A DNA stretch of 44,366 nt from CAZNUP01 sp964609775. GTDB taxonomy: Bacteria > Patescibacteriota > Microgenomatia > JAMCZE01. The notes under the pieces were generated by a model. That model made no database searches. It was not told the DNA's origin and saw nothing but the letters and a program-made list of their open reading frames with translations. Below are positions 44,334 to 44,366 of this stretch, in pieces. The stretch lies in assembly GCA_964609775.1 (NCBI GenBank), contig CAZSSJ010000007.1, positions 1 through 44,366 on the forward strand. Direction: 5' to 3'. Within the stretch, counting starts at the first letter, position 1. Every line of letters starts with the position of its first letter. Both the position numbers and the translations under genes were made by a program.

Positions 44334-44366
44334 ATGAATTTTTTGGGTTTCTCCCACTAAAAGAAC

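Overview
The window looks like chromosomal DNA of a Candidate Phyla Radiation (Patescibacteria) bacterium, most likely of the Microgenomates type. This is inferred from gene content and style, not from a marker-gene search. The signs are: compact, often overlapping genes; several toxin-antitoxin modules; two UvrD-type helicases, one carrying an Fe-S nuclease; MurJ, a LytR-CpsA-Psr protein and PilN/PilO; VirB2-like two-helix membrane proteins next to a VirB6/TrbL-like protein; and many lineage-specific anchored surface proteins. TGA works as a normal stop (for example at 5847-5849), so this is not a code-25 lineage. Most start codons lack a Shine-Dalgarno site and instead sit 5-8 nt behind a -10 box, which predicts leaderless transcripts.

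Layout. 79-3851 (minus): a half-size MFS protein and a UvrD-like helicase fused to a RecB-type Fe-S nuclease. 4011-9184 (plus): an accessory array in which three paralogous membrane-anchored proteins alternate with three VapBC-like toxin-antitoxin pairs; all three antitoxin genes share one promoter/operator architecture. 9205-10705: rmuC and a small membrane protein diverge from a region holding eleven GTNAC units at an exact 9-bp period. 10721-18777 (plus): metG, tatD and an envelope-glycan cluster (two family-2 glycosyltransferases, a YfhO-like membrane protein, a PMT-type glycosyltransferase). 18764-23209: a second UvrD/PcrA helicase (minus), then a methyltransferase, triosephosphate isomerase and an LCP protein (plus). 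23183-27824 (minus): pilN-pilO-small TM-fibronectin-III surface protein, a Cys-repeat surface protein with its own promoter, and rpsT. 27945-31696 (plus): murJ and lepA. 31702-32024 (minus): two tiny membrane proteins.

32108-41430 (plus) is the most accessory-looking stretch: a 939-residue exported protein, an MntA/HepT (MNT-HEPN) toxin-antitoxin pair, an NYN-domain nuclease, four exported proteins ending in the same VirB2-like two-helix module, a tRNA-Asp-like element, a promoter-terminator leader unit, and a VirB6/TrbL-like protein broken by one frameshift. I read this as the membrane/pilin part of a CPR-type type IV secretion or DNA-transfer apparatus whose ATPases lie outside the window. 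41438-44296 (minus): a 730-residue orphan protein and a RelE/ParE-type toxin-antitoxin operon.

A theme across the window is in-frame insertion of short palindromic or tandem interspersed repeats into conserved genes (both helicases, lepA, tatD, tpiA and a glycosyltransferase). At least four repeat families recur in more than one place here.
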